A DNA stretch of 64,000 bases from Oenanthe sinensis (taxonomy: Eukaryota; Streptophyta; Magnoliopsida; Apiales; Apiaceae), in assembly GCA_028671895.1 (NCBI GenBank), contig CM053800.1, forward strand, positions 25,317,886 through 25,381,885, read 5' to 3'. Below, in pieces: positions 1 to 11,350 of this stretch (position 1 is its first letter; every line of letters begins with the position of its first letter). The notes under the pieces were generated by a model. The model made no database searches. It saw only the letters and a list, made by a program, of their open reading frames with translations, and had not been told where the DNA came from. The position numbers and the translations under genes were made by a program.

Positions 1-529
1 GAGGAGTCGTCTTCTCCAACAAAAAATATGTAGGGAGCTTCTGCCATGGCCGGAGCAAAAAGAGATAATTTATACACACCCATATTTTGTTCCTGGTCAG
101 ATATTAGGACCCGGTTTTTTAACAAAAAATGCTCAGGGGTCCTAGATATCATTCCCTACGGACTCAGTTTTTCCTTGTACTAATTTAGATATATTTGTAT
201 AGGAACTGAGCCTAATATTTTTGTGTTAGTAGCAAAGAACTAATTTGTTCTTTGGAAACCATTTATATTTTTAACTGGGTGTAGCACCCCTCTGGATTTA
301 TATAAGAAAGATATATTCCCGGAAAGTTGTCTCATTTACTTGCTAATTTTCTTGAACCTAATTGATTTATCCGGACAAACAGAAAATTAGTAGGCAGTTC
401 ACCTAAACACTAAAAATGGTCAAACCCACTCTGAAGTAATAATTTATTTATCCGCAAATTCTGAAAAGAATTTAAATTATTGTGAATATCGTATTCAACC
501 CCCCTTCTACGATACTTCGGGGCCCAACA
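1..529 (+). mobile_element. Probable 3' terminal part of an LTR, truncated by the window start
   Basis: No coding sequence is seen. Near the end is a run of ATTCAACCCCCCTTCTAC followed 26 nt later by GGCCCAACA at 521-529. The same ATTCAA-polyC-TTCT arrangement closes the LTRs of element C at 37094-37137, where the LTR also ends in AACA. The bases after 529 (AAAATCTCATC) do not resemble the initiator-Met primer-binding site, so this is more likely the outer end of a 3' LTR, or an LTR whose internal part was lost, than a functional 5' LTR. Its start lies outside the window, so no partner LTR or TSD can be checked. Confidence 0.4.
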
Positions 530-2519
530 AAAATCTCATCTGCAAGGAATTCTTAAATGAGTTCATAAGTATTAAAATTTTCATATTTAAGGACTTGTGA
601 ATTTGTTTAAAATCCAGTACCTCGTGCTTTTTGCTATTAGTTTAATTATCGTGTTTACAATGTTTTATGCATATGTGATAGTTAAATGATTTAGCATAAG
701 TTAGCAGCATAATTATTTGTATGTTAAATATTTGATGAATATTAGTCAATGATATCTTTCTTAATTGCTCTGATATTTTACTCTAATATTTTTAAATATT
801 TTATTACAAATAATTGTTGTATTTTTGGTATTAGTGACGTTATTTAGAATTTTTGTTTTAAGTAATTAATGCTTATTTCAAAATCACTAATATTGGAAGA
901 AAAAGTATTTTCTAAGTCATGTGTATAAGATTCTCAATATTTTATATACTTGAAAAATATTTCTAAAATTTGATTTTATTTGCGAGGAGTTGTAATTAGG
1001 ATCACAAGTATTAAATGTCAATATTTAAAGGACTTGTGAATTTCTTTTCAACTATTTTCTCGAGCTTACGTATATCATTAATAATTTTTATGAGTATAAT
1101 TGCAATATGTTTGACTGACGATTATTAAATATGGCGTATGAAATTAGATGTTAATATTCAAAATTATGGATATTTAGTATTTAGTGAAATTATATTATCT
1201 TATTAAAATTATGGATTGAAACAACTCAATGTTTATTAGTTTCATAATTTTGATTTGATAAAATATTAGAAGTATAATTTCTTGCATTTTGAAATTATTG
1301 ATAAATATCAAGTAATGATATTTTGTTAATATTTTTGTACAATTAATTGTGATATTTTTAATATTAGTGATAATACATGTTGTTTATATTAAATCACTAA
1401 TAATAAAATATGTCTAAATGCTTATTGTTCTACTGAATAATTGTCACATGTTATTTGATTTTTATATGCATGTTTGTGGTAACTGTTTAGTATTGCATGA
1501 GTATTGTTATTAGTTTTCTTTCTTTGACTGAATTTTAAATCTGAATGTATTTAAAAGAAATTCTTGCTTATTTTTTTTCTAAAATATTTTATCTTACAAT
1601 ACATTTACTTTCTATCAGTTTTAAAGAAGAAAACATCAAATTTCTTTTTTGAAAATCTTTTAATTTACAGTCCTACTTGGATTTCTAAAACCTAGGGTAT
1701 GAATCAATCATTTTTAAAGATAATATTTCTTTAAATCTCAAAATCTTTTATCATCTGTCCAAAGCTTGTTTTAAATACTATATTTTTAAAATAGTTTTCT
1801 CTCTTAATTTATTTCCTGTTAAAGTGGAAGAAACTTTGTGACTGCTATTTTATTCGGAGAAATTATTTTTACTTTGAGGTGTCAATCACTTGTAAAATTA
1901 TTTGTTTTCAAACACTTGTTTCAATGTATGTTTCACATTGATTCATAGTACCTAAACAATGATTGTTGCTTTGAAGGCCTAGTACTGTATTGCTAAAAAT
2001 ACATCTAACCCCAATTGTCATGTTTTTATTTTAAGTTGAGGATACTATCAGGTGGACAAAAATGATGTAAATCATAATTGCATTATGACTTAAAAAAATC
2101 ATTGTCTTTTATCGGATAAGGATGGTTTGTGAAACTGTTTTCAAAACGTACAGTATTTAAGGTATAAAGGAAAAGAGTCATTTTATCGAGATATAATTTG
2201 ATAAGAGAATTGAATTCTTCTTTGGTATAAATTTCTGTATTTTATTACGAGAAGTTTGCCTTATAATAAATTCATAAGGGATAGAATTTTTTTCTTTGAT
2301 ACATTTTCCCGCATTTTATTGTAGGATGTGTATCTTAAAGAAATTTTCGTATCATGCTCTTAAATCATAAATCTTTAGTTCCAACAAAACCCATTGCTGA
2401 AAAGCACAGTAATACAATCGATTATCATTCCTTATTATATTTTACCTTCTCTTTGAGATGAAAAATATATTTTGGAATTTTAAGGTGATTATCTCTTTAT
2501 CATGATGGTCTCTATCCGA
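530..2519. repeat. A+T-rich non-coding stretch with a diverged tandem duplication (about 536-1420)
   Basis: No long ORF or recognisable domain. Two blocks resemble each other in the same order. First, 'aagtattaaa' followed by 'ggacttgtgaattt' occurs at about 570-605 and again at about 1007-1036. Second, a 'tagtga...aaatcactaata' segment occurs at about 832-895 and again at about 1364-1405. This suggests a roughly 440-bp unit present twice and strongly diverged. A shorter similarity, involving 'gtattttatta' and 'gcattttattg', occurs at about 2220-2280 and 2300-2350. The stretch may be decayed internal sequence of element D, or older DNA into which it inserted. Confidence 0.4.
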
Positions 2520-2530
2520 TTTAGTCGCCA

Positions 2531-3580
2531 GTGGCTTTAGAAGCTATCCAAGAGGTTGAAAACCCATCAATCTCTTACCCAGACCATAATACCAAACATT
2601 TATTCATCCATTTCCATATATTAACCCTTGGAGATATAAGGAAACTTTGTAAGTTAGAGGTTGACAAGGGAGAAACTGCACTTGATGTAGCAAATAAGGA
2701 TGAAGTCAGAAGTGCACCCACAACTCTACCTCTAGAGAAGAAAAGTAGTATATAAAATGAGGTAACTGTAAGCTCATCTGCATCTTCTCAAAAGGATGCA
2801 GAGATGAAAAGGCAATAAAATTATCTCTGGAATCATTCTCTCAACAGGGTGAGTGTATTGAAATTCGTTCGTCAGTCAGAGCATCTTGTAATGAGTCAAG
2901 CACACCACAGACACTCAGGCTGATGGTAAGCCTAAGCAGATAAATTCTAGGAACATATTGCAAGGTGTGCACAGTGAGAGATATAGGCATTCAGAGGAGA
3001 TATAGACTCTAATTAGCCATACATTACATTTTTCAACGTATCTACCTCAAACAGAAGTTAATCTTTTGCATCCCGAAAAGAAGATCTCTTGTTCAGATGT
3101 ATATGGGGTTAAGAGGCAACTACTTGGTAAGAATTCTTCAGATTAGTCAAGTAGGGTATTTCATACAAAATTCCCGTCACCGGGTTACGAGGGAAATGTA
3201 GGCTCTAATTTTCCATTCATTACATTGCCTACTACATCGCCCCTCCTGGAAGGAATATTTCCAGATCCTGAAAATGATTATCCACCTCCCATTTATGGAG
3301 AAGGTGTGAGGCAACCCCTTGATAGAACAAGGCAGGATTCCCTACCAGATTTTAAACTCTTGGGATAACCCATCTCAAAGAGGTGACTCTCCACTAGACA
3401 GTGATTTAGCAAAAGCTATTGAGTCTAGTGCTGAGACAGTGCTTATGCATGATAGATCAAGAACACCTCTATGACGCAATTCTCCACTTGATACTGATTC
3501 AGTTCATTCAGATGAATCAGGTGATGAGAATATAAATGAATTGACAGAATTCACTTGCAAGTACAGAACGTTATATTTGG
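2531..3580 (+). pseudogene. Degenerate extra ORF of element D (Sirevirus-like, downstream of pol)
   Basis: Open segments without introns or full-length frames. An opening of about 74 codons at 2531-2755 begins at a GTG, not an ATG. A second clear coding-like stretch at about 3385-3550 reads as an acidic, Ser/Asp-rich peptide (SPLDSDLAKAIESSAETV, then NSPLDTDSVHSDESGDE) with a TGA inside it at about 3471. The stretch sits between an LTR-like end and a series of polypurine tracts, which is where Sireviruses carry an additional ORF of unknown function after pol. No catalytic domain is visible. I infer a decayed third ORF of element D; it could also be the C-terminus of a gag. Purine-rich GTGAGAGAGAG repeats at 3590-3660 follow. 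Confidence 0.4.
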
Positions 3581-3864
3581 AATGCAGAGTGAAAGTGAGA
3601 GAGAGAAACACTTAAGTGAAAGTGAGGGAGAGATACACTTGAGTGAGATATAGGAAGAGAATGAGTGAAACACTTCACAGTGCTCGACACATAAGTGTAA
3701 ACACCAAAAGAACGTAGCAGAAGTGAGAAAACCAATGACCAAACATTTACCCTTGCTACTTGCTACTTCTGAAAGAAAAGCTACTATGTTTTCCCAATCA
3801 ATGACAGACGAGAACCTTCTTTGGAAGACAAGCCATGAGAAATTTATGGTCCAGTAGAGGATCC

Positions 3865-4130
3865 CTCAACTAAGGGGGAGAAATTAGTAGACAAGAAAAA
3901 AGAGAAAGTCTTATATTTGTATCCTTAGGGGGAGAATTTAGACAGTAAAAAGAAGAATCTTCTGATCCTTATGGGAGAATTAAGAAACTGTATGTTATAC
4001 TTGAAAGGAGTTATCAGTAGAGGATTCCTCATCCAAGTGGGATGTACAGAAAATAATTTACACTTCCATTGTTCATCTGAAGGGGAAAAGATGAAAAAGA
4101 AGAAGAATCACATTTTCAGGGGGAGAACAT
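3865..4130 (+). repeat. Multiple polypurine tracts of element D
   Basis: GGGGGAGA-type purine tracts recur at about 3867-3876, 3926-3935 and 4117-4125, with weaker versions (TATGGGAGAATTAAG, GAAGGGGAAAAG) at about 3970 and 4080. The last one of the series lies directly before D's LTR at 34952-34961, after the inserted element M is removed. Several PPT-like tracts in a row upstream of the 3' LTR are a described trait of Sireviruses, so this supports the lineage call for D. Confidence 0.5.
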
Positions 4131-4157
4131 TATTTGAGCTATGTTCTATGTTCTACT

Positions 4158-4819
4158 TGTTGGGTTCCGAGGCATAAAACGCAGCGGATTAAACGTAAAT
4201 ATAACGAAAAATTTCAGAACCCTAACGCAGGATCATGTATAAGTTCAGACTGATTTGTGTGAAACGGAATCATACCTTTTCTTGGTCTTGACTTCTACGA
4301 ACTCAACGGAGATCCTAGCTTTCACGACTTGTGTCTTCTTCTCGAAAACACCTCTATGGTATCCACAGAGCACCTTCAAGAACGTCTCACGATCTTGATT
4401 ACGGAATGGATGTACTAGCTCCTTTGATGATTTCGAAACTGCCTTGCTCTGCCTTGCTGTGTAGCTGCTGCCTCTAGGGTTATTTTTTTCTCAAAAAATA
4501 GTTAACCCTTATTAACCCTACATTATCTATTTATAATGGTTGGTTAATAGGCCCATACTAGTCTATTTATGTATTATTATTGTCCTATAATAATAATACT
4601 CGACTAGGGACATTTAAGAATATGATATATTATATAATCTCAAGTTCAAGTCATTTACTAAACTATACAATGTGTATCATAATTCTAAGGACATTTATTT
4701 TGCTTAACAAATATATCGCAGTATTTAAAGTCATAATAAATACGTTTATTGAATAATCAAATGACATAAAGGTCTATTAAAAGAAACATTGTATTGCCTC
4801 TAGGGCACCTACACCAACA
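4158..4819 (-). repeat. 3' LTR of element M, with a 903-bp internal deletion
   Basis: 662 bp, compared with 1565 bp for the other M LTR. The two agree up to the CATA at about 4554-4557 and resume at once with CTAGTCTATTTATG. The missing block corresponds to 33472-34374. CATA occurs at both ends of the missing block, so the deletion junction has 4 bp of microhomology. The promoter TATA (TATAAATA on the minus strand, 4528-4535) is retained. Confidence 0.9.
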
Positions 4820-4830
4820 ATCTCCCACTT
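4820..4830 (-). other. Polypurine tract of element M
   Basis: On the minus strand AAGTGGGAGAT directly abuts the 3' LTR (TGTTGGTG). The identical tract precedes P's 3' LTR. This is the expected plus-strand priming site. Confidence 0.85.
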
Positions 4831-4833
4831 GCA

Positions 4834-5537
4834 CTAGAGCCAATCTCCCATATATCTAATACCCATGGAACTAGTGTGACCATCGTGCTTCGTCTGCGAC
4901 AAGCCTTTGGTCAGTGGGTCTGCAATGTTATCATTTGTGTGCACTTTACATATGTGTATGTCACCCCTTTCATTAATCTCTCGAATGAGGTGATACCTCC
5001 TGAGTATGTGTTTGGTTCGGGAGTGAGATCTAGGTTCTTTAACCTGTGCAATGGCTCCATTATTATCGCAGTATAGATCAATGGGATCTGCGATCGATGG
5101 ATCCACTCCCAAATCAGTAATGAATTTTCGAATCCAAACAGCTTCCTTAGCCGCTTCACAAGCTGCAATGTACTTAGCCTCCATTGTAGAATCAGCTACT
5201 GTTTCTTGCTTTGAACTCTTCCAACTTACAGCACCTCCGTTTAGACAAAACACAAAACCAGACTGTGATACAGTATCATCCCTGTCTGTTTGAAAACTTG
5301 CATCGGTGTAACCTTTTACAACCAGTTTCTCCTCTCCTCCATACACCAAAAATGAATCTTTAGTCCTTTTCAAGTACTTTAGAATATTCTTGACAACCGT
5401 CCAGTGACCTTCACCTGGATTAGATTGGTATCTGCTCGTCATGCTTAAAGCATACGAAACATCTGGGCGAGTACATACCATTGCATACATGATGGATCCA
5501 ATTACTGAGGCATATGGAACCTTACTCATGCGGTCCT
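4834..5537 (-). pseudogene. Element M pol, C-terminal part: end of RT and RNase H
   Basis: About 234 codons in one frame ending at the natural stop of the family (…MGDWL, stop at 4834-4836). It starts inside RT at the point where E inserted. RNase H features are visible: GYTDASFQ, SSKQETVADSTMEAKYIAA, LYCDNNGA and HSRTKHILRRYHLI. It is the 3' end of the M polyprotein, cut off from the rest by the insertion of E at 5538. The rest of the gene continues at 19389. It differs from P's protein by only scattered substitutions, for example MEAKY here where P has the expected acidic MEAEY. Confidence 0.9.
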
Positions 5538-6774
5538 TGTGACGCCCCCAGATCCGGGGTCAGGGATCCGGGTCATCACGGTCCAATTTTCACCACAATA
5601 ACATCATTCACCTGCTGTAACCATTATAATAACCAAACATAAAAGCAGTGACCCCAAACCAAAAACACAACTCGAGTTATAGCCTCAGGGAACGAACTTA
5701 AAATAATAACGGTTATTACAAACCAATGTAACCTCAGGATCTCACACTACTAATATAACTTCCACATGATGTTACATTAGAAGTAAACATTAATCTAAGA
5801 TCTACTGTCACATTACATATTTTTCAACCAGAATAGGATTCTAATCTGGAATCCCGCCTTTCTTGCACCATTTATCAAAGTCCTGAACCTGACTAGCTCA
5901 AGCTCGAATCTTCCTGTTCCTGAACATAATACTCGAGGTAGACAATTCATAGTCATCTCTTTCTGCAAGATATAAGATTTACAAAAAGCAAGAATGAGCC
6001 AAAGAATGCTCAGCAAGTTATTTATCAGAATATTTCAAGGAAAAGGTGATAGCCATAATTATCCCAACTGGATATTCAACAACAACAGTATACAACTTAC
6101 AATATGAGTGAAGATGTATAATCAATTATATCTCGACAATAAATGACTCGAGGTTCACGATGCAAGAAGATATTCACAACAATAATGCAGTTCGCGTTAC
6201 TGCAGTACAACAATTTAAGTTCATAACTTTTGAGATTGACAGTATCAATAACTAAGCACAATGGCCTCAATCACCGAGCGCCATTAATTTGAGTACCAAT
6301 AAGCAAGCAGTTCAATATACTGCGAAAAGAATGAATGAAAGTTCAACAATTCTCATTAACACTATCAGTAACTTAGCATCATGGCTTTCGTTATAGTGTA
6401 GGAACAATGAAACTGATATATACACGAATAACACGGTACTCAAACCAACCAACCAACTCAGAGTGGATTACATTCCCGTTGACACTATCGGTAACTCAGC
6501 ACCTAGGCTTGCGTTACAGTGCAACGTCAAATTCCAATTGGAAGAAACGGGATTAACTGGAGATTTTTTTCAACGCCCTATTGTACGCGATGATCAGTCG
6601 CCTTGTACAATAGAAAACCAGTCACTTTCTCTACTAGTAGAAGGACAACCCCTTATCGGGACGTCACCCTAGGCAACACATGGGCCTTTAGTTTACGGCT
6701 GGGTCGTGCGTCACCGACCTCTTACGCAACCTTACTCCAGTCCCTGATGAATACTTAAACATTCATTAAACCTA

Positions 6775-7350
6775 GAAGGAAATTTAATCAAGCCTTCTAG
6801 AATAACAACAATCCACTCTAGGATTTCAATCAACTGTTAAGGAAGAGAATTCAATACCACCTTCCAGAACAACAACAATCCCTCATAGGATTTCATCAAC
6901 AGATAAGGAAGGGAATTTAATACAACCTTCCAGAACAACACAACAATCCATCACAGGATTTCATCAACAGATAAGGAAGGAAATTTAATACAACCTTCCA
7001 GAACAACACAACAATCCATCACAGGATTTCAATTAACAGATAAGGAAGGGAATTTAATACAACCTTCCAGAACAACTCAACAATCCATCACAGGATTTCA
7101 ATTAACAGATAAGGAAGGGAATTTAATACAACCTTCTAGAACAACTCAACAATCCATCACAGTATTTCAATTAACAGATAAGGAAGGGAATTTAATACAA
7201 CCTTCCAGAACAACTCAACAATCCATCACAGGATTTCAATTAACAGATAAGGAAGGGAATTTAATACAACCTTCCAGAACAACTCAACAATCCATCACAG
7301 GATTTCAATTAACAGATAAGGAAGGGAATTTAATACAACCTTCCAGAACA
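6775..7350. repeat. 68-bp tandem repeat array in E's 3' LTR
   Basis: About eight head-to-tail copies of a 67-69-bp unit, marked by AGATAAGGAAGGGAATTTAA and CAACCTTCCAGAACAAC. The first copies are the most diverged and the last five almost identical, a normal pattern for expansion by unequal exchange or slippage. In B's related LTR the same sequence is present as a single copy (about 48885-48935), so the expansion is specific to E's line. Confidence 0.9.
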
Positions 7351-7659
7351 ACAATGACCTATTGTTAGATTTCAATATCTGACAATAGCTTGGCTCCCGA
7401 AACCAAGTGGGAGTACTCTCGACACATCTGGGTTGACTCTCAGTCAACGAATTCAACAAGACAGAAACCCTTGAATTAAGGAGACTCAAGAACGCGACCG
7501 GGGAGCCGCTAATACTAGTTAAAATAGACTCCACAAAACATTACCCGTTTGGATTGAAACCCTGGGCCACGAGGCACCCATACAACTGGGAGGAATATCG
7601 GAGTCGGACGTTACCTCCCGAACCTGGAGTTATCGACTCAGAATAAATCCAAAATATCC

Positions 7660-8010
7660 GAGTCATCGCTCGCTATTTATTATTTAATGAAATATAATAA
7701 TAATAGACGCTTAGACAACTCCAGAATATTTTTAAAGGGCAAATAAATATTTTATTAATATTTAGGAGGCCCAGAATAATCCTCGAAAAATATTAAAAGG
7801 ATTTAAAAGAATTAAAATATTTAATCCCAATATAATCAAGATTATTTGATATTTAAATAATCTTAAACGATTCACCATATTTAAATAGTATTTAATCAAC
7901 ATTAAATAATATTTAAATAATTTCAAATACCCCGAAAGTATTTATTTAACATTTAAACACTTTCCATATCCTTTAAATAATATTTAATAAACTAAATATT
8001 ATTTAAAACA
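7660..8010. repeat. A+T-rich TATTTAAATAATATTTAA block in E's LTR
   Basis: Degenerate reiteration of ATTTAAATAATATTTAAT-like words with many short palindromes. The equivalent block recurs in E's other LTR (about 16270-16625) and in both B LTRs (about 49255-49690 and 59455-59890). Non-coding; it may be a promoter-proximal or matrix-attachment-like A+T region, but its function is not shown by the sequence. Confidence 0.7.
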
Positions 8011-10773
8011 CCGATGGGATATTAACCCAAATCCACTAATCCCATCTCATACTAGACTACTCCCGGTCGACCATCGAGCACCAAAAAGATGTACTCGATA
8101 CCAGATTCAGTTATACAAAACTGAAAACAAACATCCTCTAACTTTTTGAGAAGTTCAGAGGCATCTCAAAACAAGGTTGAAAAGATCTCATTCTACTCAC
8201 AAGAAACAATCTTAACACCCTACTCATACCTGTGTCCTACATCAGAATAATAGTGATGAAGCGTCGGACACTTGCATACTCTAACTTTTTGAGAAGTTCA
8301 GAGTAACAGACGAATCAAGTTATAAATGAACAAGACAGTTCAAGGGAAATGCCGACGTGCATTCCTAACGACAACAATGAGCTAGATAGTTCCAAATACA
8401 ACAAAATGTATAGTCGAAGAACTTATCATTAAGTCAAAGATTTCAAAAAGTTTGGCATCACCATGAATCAACAATATTCTGATATGAAATAAGACAATAG
8501 AGTCGGAAACTTGCCTGGAGTCCAAGGAATGCTATTCCAACTTCTCCACGTTCTACACTTAGAACCTTTGTTTCCAAAATTTATCGACCCTAGACGCTTA
8601 TTAAGCCTAAGCGACTGTCTTTTCTGCAGAAAATCGGGCATGACCTTTTCGTAAATCGGACTATCCACCTGTTTTCAAACCAAGCCAATCAACAATTCAT
8701 TCTACTATATATAAAGTCAAACTTACTTTAAAACCAATTCCTTCACCATACTATAGTCAATTCCGGTTTTAATCATAACGTTTTGAAAACCAAGTCCAAC
8801 CCGCCCTAACCGACGGTGACCAACTACTATTTTAGAAAAATCCAGAATGACTAAGTAGGTCTAACAATTCCAAACCATTAGTAATCAATCCTCGAATCAT
8901 GTCATTTAAGCGAAACTAAGTTGTTTGCTCAAATTAAATCATTTTCGAATCATAAGATTACTCCACCTACTCATGTAAACTCATTGCTGGTGGTGGGGAG
9001 TTCAAGCGATTTCATTAAAATCAAAACTCTTCCACTCAACCCAAGTATCCAACAATTACCCAACTGGCACTATTTTTAATAAATTGAGTTTTAATCTCAT
9101 GAATTTGATAATCTAGGACCTCGATACTAACCCACAAACTTATATCGAGTCCAATTATGATCCTTACAATATGCACTTGATAGTTTTATTAACTCTTCTT
9201 TTTGCCCGACATTTCACCTTCTCGGGCCTACTTTAGCTACTCGTAAAACTATCATCTCAATAGTTTTTAATCAAGTTCTTTGCACCTACGTATAGTCATG
9301 ATATTCCTCAACAACTTCCGTTACTGGGTCGACTCGAGACAAGTTCTCCATCTTGCCCGAAATCGTTTCTCAAAACGATTGCTTAACCTTTTTCTCATGT
9401 TCATTTCATTCTCACACCCTGTTTTCTAGCATTTTTAATAAATTGGAAATTAATCATTTTGATACGATTTCTTCTCTGGGGTCTTGTATGACTGTCAAGG
9501 AATCTCCCATAAAAGTTTCAGATTTTATTAAGCTCCGTAGCTAGTCCAATCATAGCCTCAAAGTTGGACAAAAACAGGATTTTCATTTCCTGCGCTACCG
9601 TTACTAAAACATCCATAACTTTTGACTCGTAACTCCGAATGACGCAAAATTAGCGCTCAAACGATCTACATACTATCTACTATCCAGTCATCTCATCAAA
9701 CTACTCATACCAGTTGAAAAATGTTCCCAGATTTTCTGGACAGTAGGCAGCAGATGGTTCAAAAAAAATTGGCATGGTTTCGTTTGTAAACTCATCGTTT
9801 TCCATTTTTATTCTACTCCAAATCAACCAACAAACAATCCCAAACTCCTCAACCAACATCAACAATTATCATACATCAATTCCAAGCCATTTACTAACAA
9901 AAGTTATGAACTAAGAGTTTAACAAATATTAGCCAAACACATGCATCCATGCTTAAACAATGCTACCCATGGCTTGTATAACGTTAAACAATCATCAACC
10001 AAGCCAAACGAACTCAAGAATCAAGAAAACAAAAATTCAATTTTCGGATTTTACTGTTCATTCGAACTTCTTTGAATCATAACTCAAGATTCCATGGATG
10101 GAATGAAATGAAATCAAAGACAAGCGTAGTAGGAGTCGGTACCTTCGATTTGAGCTATTAAACGCGAAGATTGAGCAAGAAATGAGCAAGCTAGCACTTC
10201 ATCTTCTTCATTTTCTTCTCTTCTTCTCTCTCCCTCTATCTCTCATTCGGCACTTATGAAATAAAATGTGGTGTTGGCTGATTTTTCTCTTTTATGCGTC
10301 CCCTAGCTTTGTGCGGTAGTCGCGTAATTCCTCGATAACGTTTTAATCTCTCGTTATCGTACTCTTTTCTTTCGTCCCACCTAAGTTTTAAAACTTAAAA
10401 TCTCATATTATGATTCTAATATATTTTAGAATCATTAAATTAATATTCTTTAATTGTTCCGAGAATTTACGAAACAATTCTCTGAGTAAACACTTTTCAC
10501 TTACACCATTTCTCAAATTCTGTTACGACTTCCATCCGGACTTCAAATTCATTTTTGTTAGACCAAAAATAATTATAAGTCCCATATTGTTTGCATATGC
10601 TACCGTAACACCGATACGCATATTTCTGAATATCCCGTATATTAAGAATACGGTCTCACACTTCAAGTACCTTATGGAGAAAAATAAATCCATAAAATCA
10701 TTCATTCATAAAATGAAAAATTTTTATCCAAAAATCGTAATAACCCCAAGCGTCAAAAATACGGGTTATTACA

Positions 10774-10792
10774 GTCTCCCCTCCTTAAAAGG
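10774..10792 (-). other. Polypurine tract of element E
   Basis: Minus strand CCTTTTAAGGAGGGGAGAC lies directly next to the 3' LTR. It is identical to B's PPT at 51884-51902, supporting a shared replication machinery. Confidence 0.85.
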
Positions 10793-10916
10793 ATTCCGTC
10801 CTCGGAATTCATACGAGAACAACCGAGGTTACTATTTTCACACCTCGCTTTCTAATTTCTAGGTTGAGACTCCAACCTTCTTGGTTTCGTACAACAACCT
10901 CATTAGCGTTATTGTT

Positions 10917-11350
10917 TCACTTCTCAAAACTTTCTTTATAAAGTCGAGGGTCTTTATACACCTCCTTAATATACTCTGAGACCTGGAAGGATCCAATACC
11001 CCTCGAGCTTAAGTTCTCTTGCTTACTAAATCTCGTTACTTCTTTCCACGATAATGCTTTAAGCAACACGAAGCCTCTCGCTTCATACTCTCTGCCATTC
11101 CTGGCTTGATCACCAAATTCGCTTTGTCTACCTTGAGTTATCGTCAATCGCTTCCCATACTAAAACTTGTATCCCATGTCTGTCAACCGGTCCATGTCCC
11201 CAGTTATCTATCATTCATCAATTTTGCCCTTAACGCAAAGTAGATCAATACTTTCGTTCGCACTAACTTCGTAAGGTGGCATGACTATATATGCGTGGTA
11301 ACCAGAGTCGTATAAAAGCTCTAACCGTAGTAAGCAACTACCACCACTCC
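10917..11350 (-). pseudogene. Decayed integrase C-terminal region of element E
   Basis: A 76-codon opening (10917-11147) on the minus strand aligns by eye with B's integrase end: QGRQSEFGDQARNGREYEAR in E against QDRQRKYVDQARRDREYEVE in B, followed by LLKALSWKEVTRF against LLKVSPWKGLMRF. Slightly upstream (about 11265-11335), the bases still match B's segment coding for the YNNSYHASIGMPPYEA region. Frames are broken and many residues changed. This shows E descends from a chromovirus-like gypsy element that has lost its coding capacity. Confidence 0.7.

Larger units (their letters stand above)
5538..10773 (-). repeat. 3' LTR of element E (5236 bp)
   Basis: On the + strand it starts TGTGACGCCCCCAGATCC and ends GGGTTATTACA, giving TG...CA on the element's own strand. 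It contains a 68-bp tandem array (about 6775-7350), an A+T-rich ATTTAAAT block (about 7660-8010), and several blocks shared with B's LTR, such as CTAACTTTTTGAGAAGTTCA at about 8138 and the GAGCACCAAAAAGATGTACT region at about 8080. Small ORFs inside it are repeated identically in the other LTR and have no recognisable product. Confidence 0.92.

Noticed and set aside
2531..2755. A real small host gene
   Set aside because: Starts with GTG, no ATG nearby, flanked by decayed coding and PPT-like tracts of element D.
6775..7350. Regular repeats that might suggest a CRISPR array
   Set aside because: Units are directly adjacent tandem copies of 67-69 bp with no unique spacers, in a plant LTR.
5813..8668. 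Small openings (60-80 codons) that occur twice, 8615 bp apart
   Set aside because: Identical because the two E LTRs are identical; not genes.
10410..10862. 150-codon + strand opening at the end of E's LTR
   Set aside because: Mostly within the LTR, repeated at 19025-19426 with a different tail made by the junction, antisense to the element and A+T-rich; no recognisable domain.
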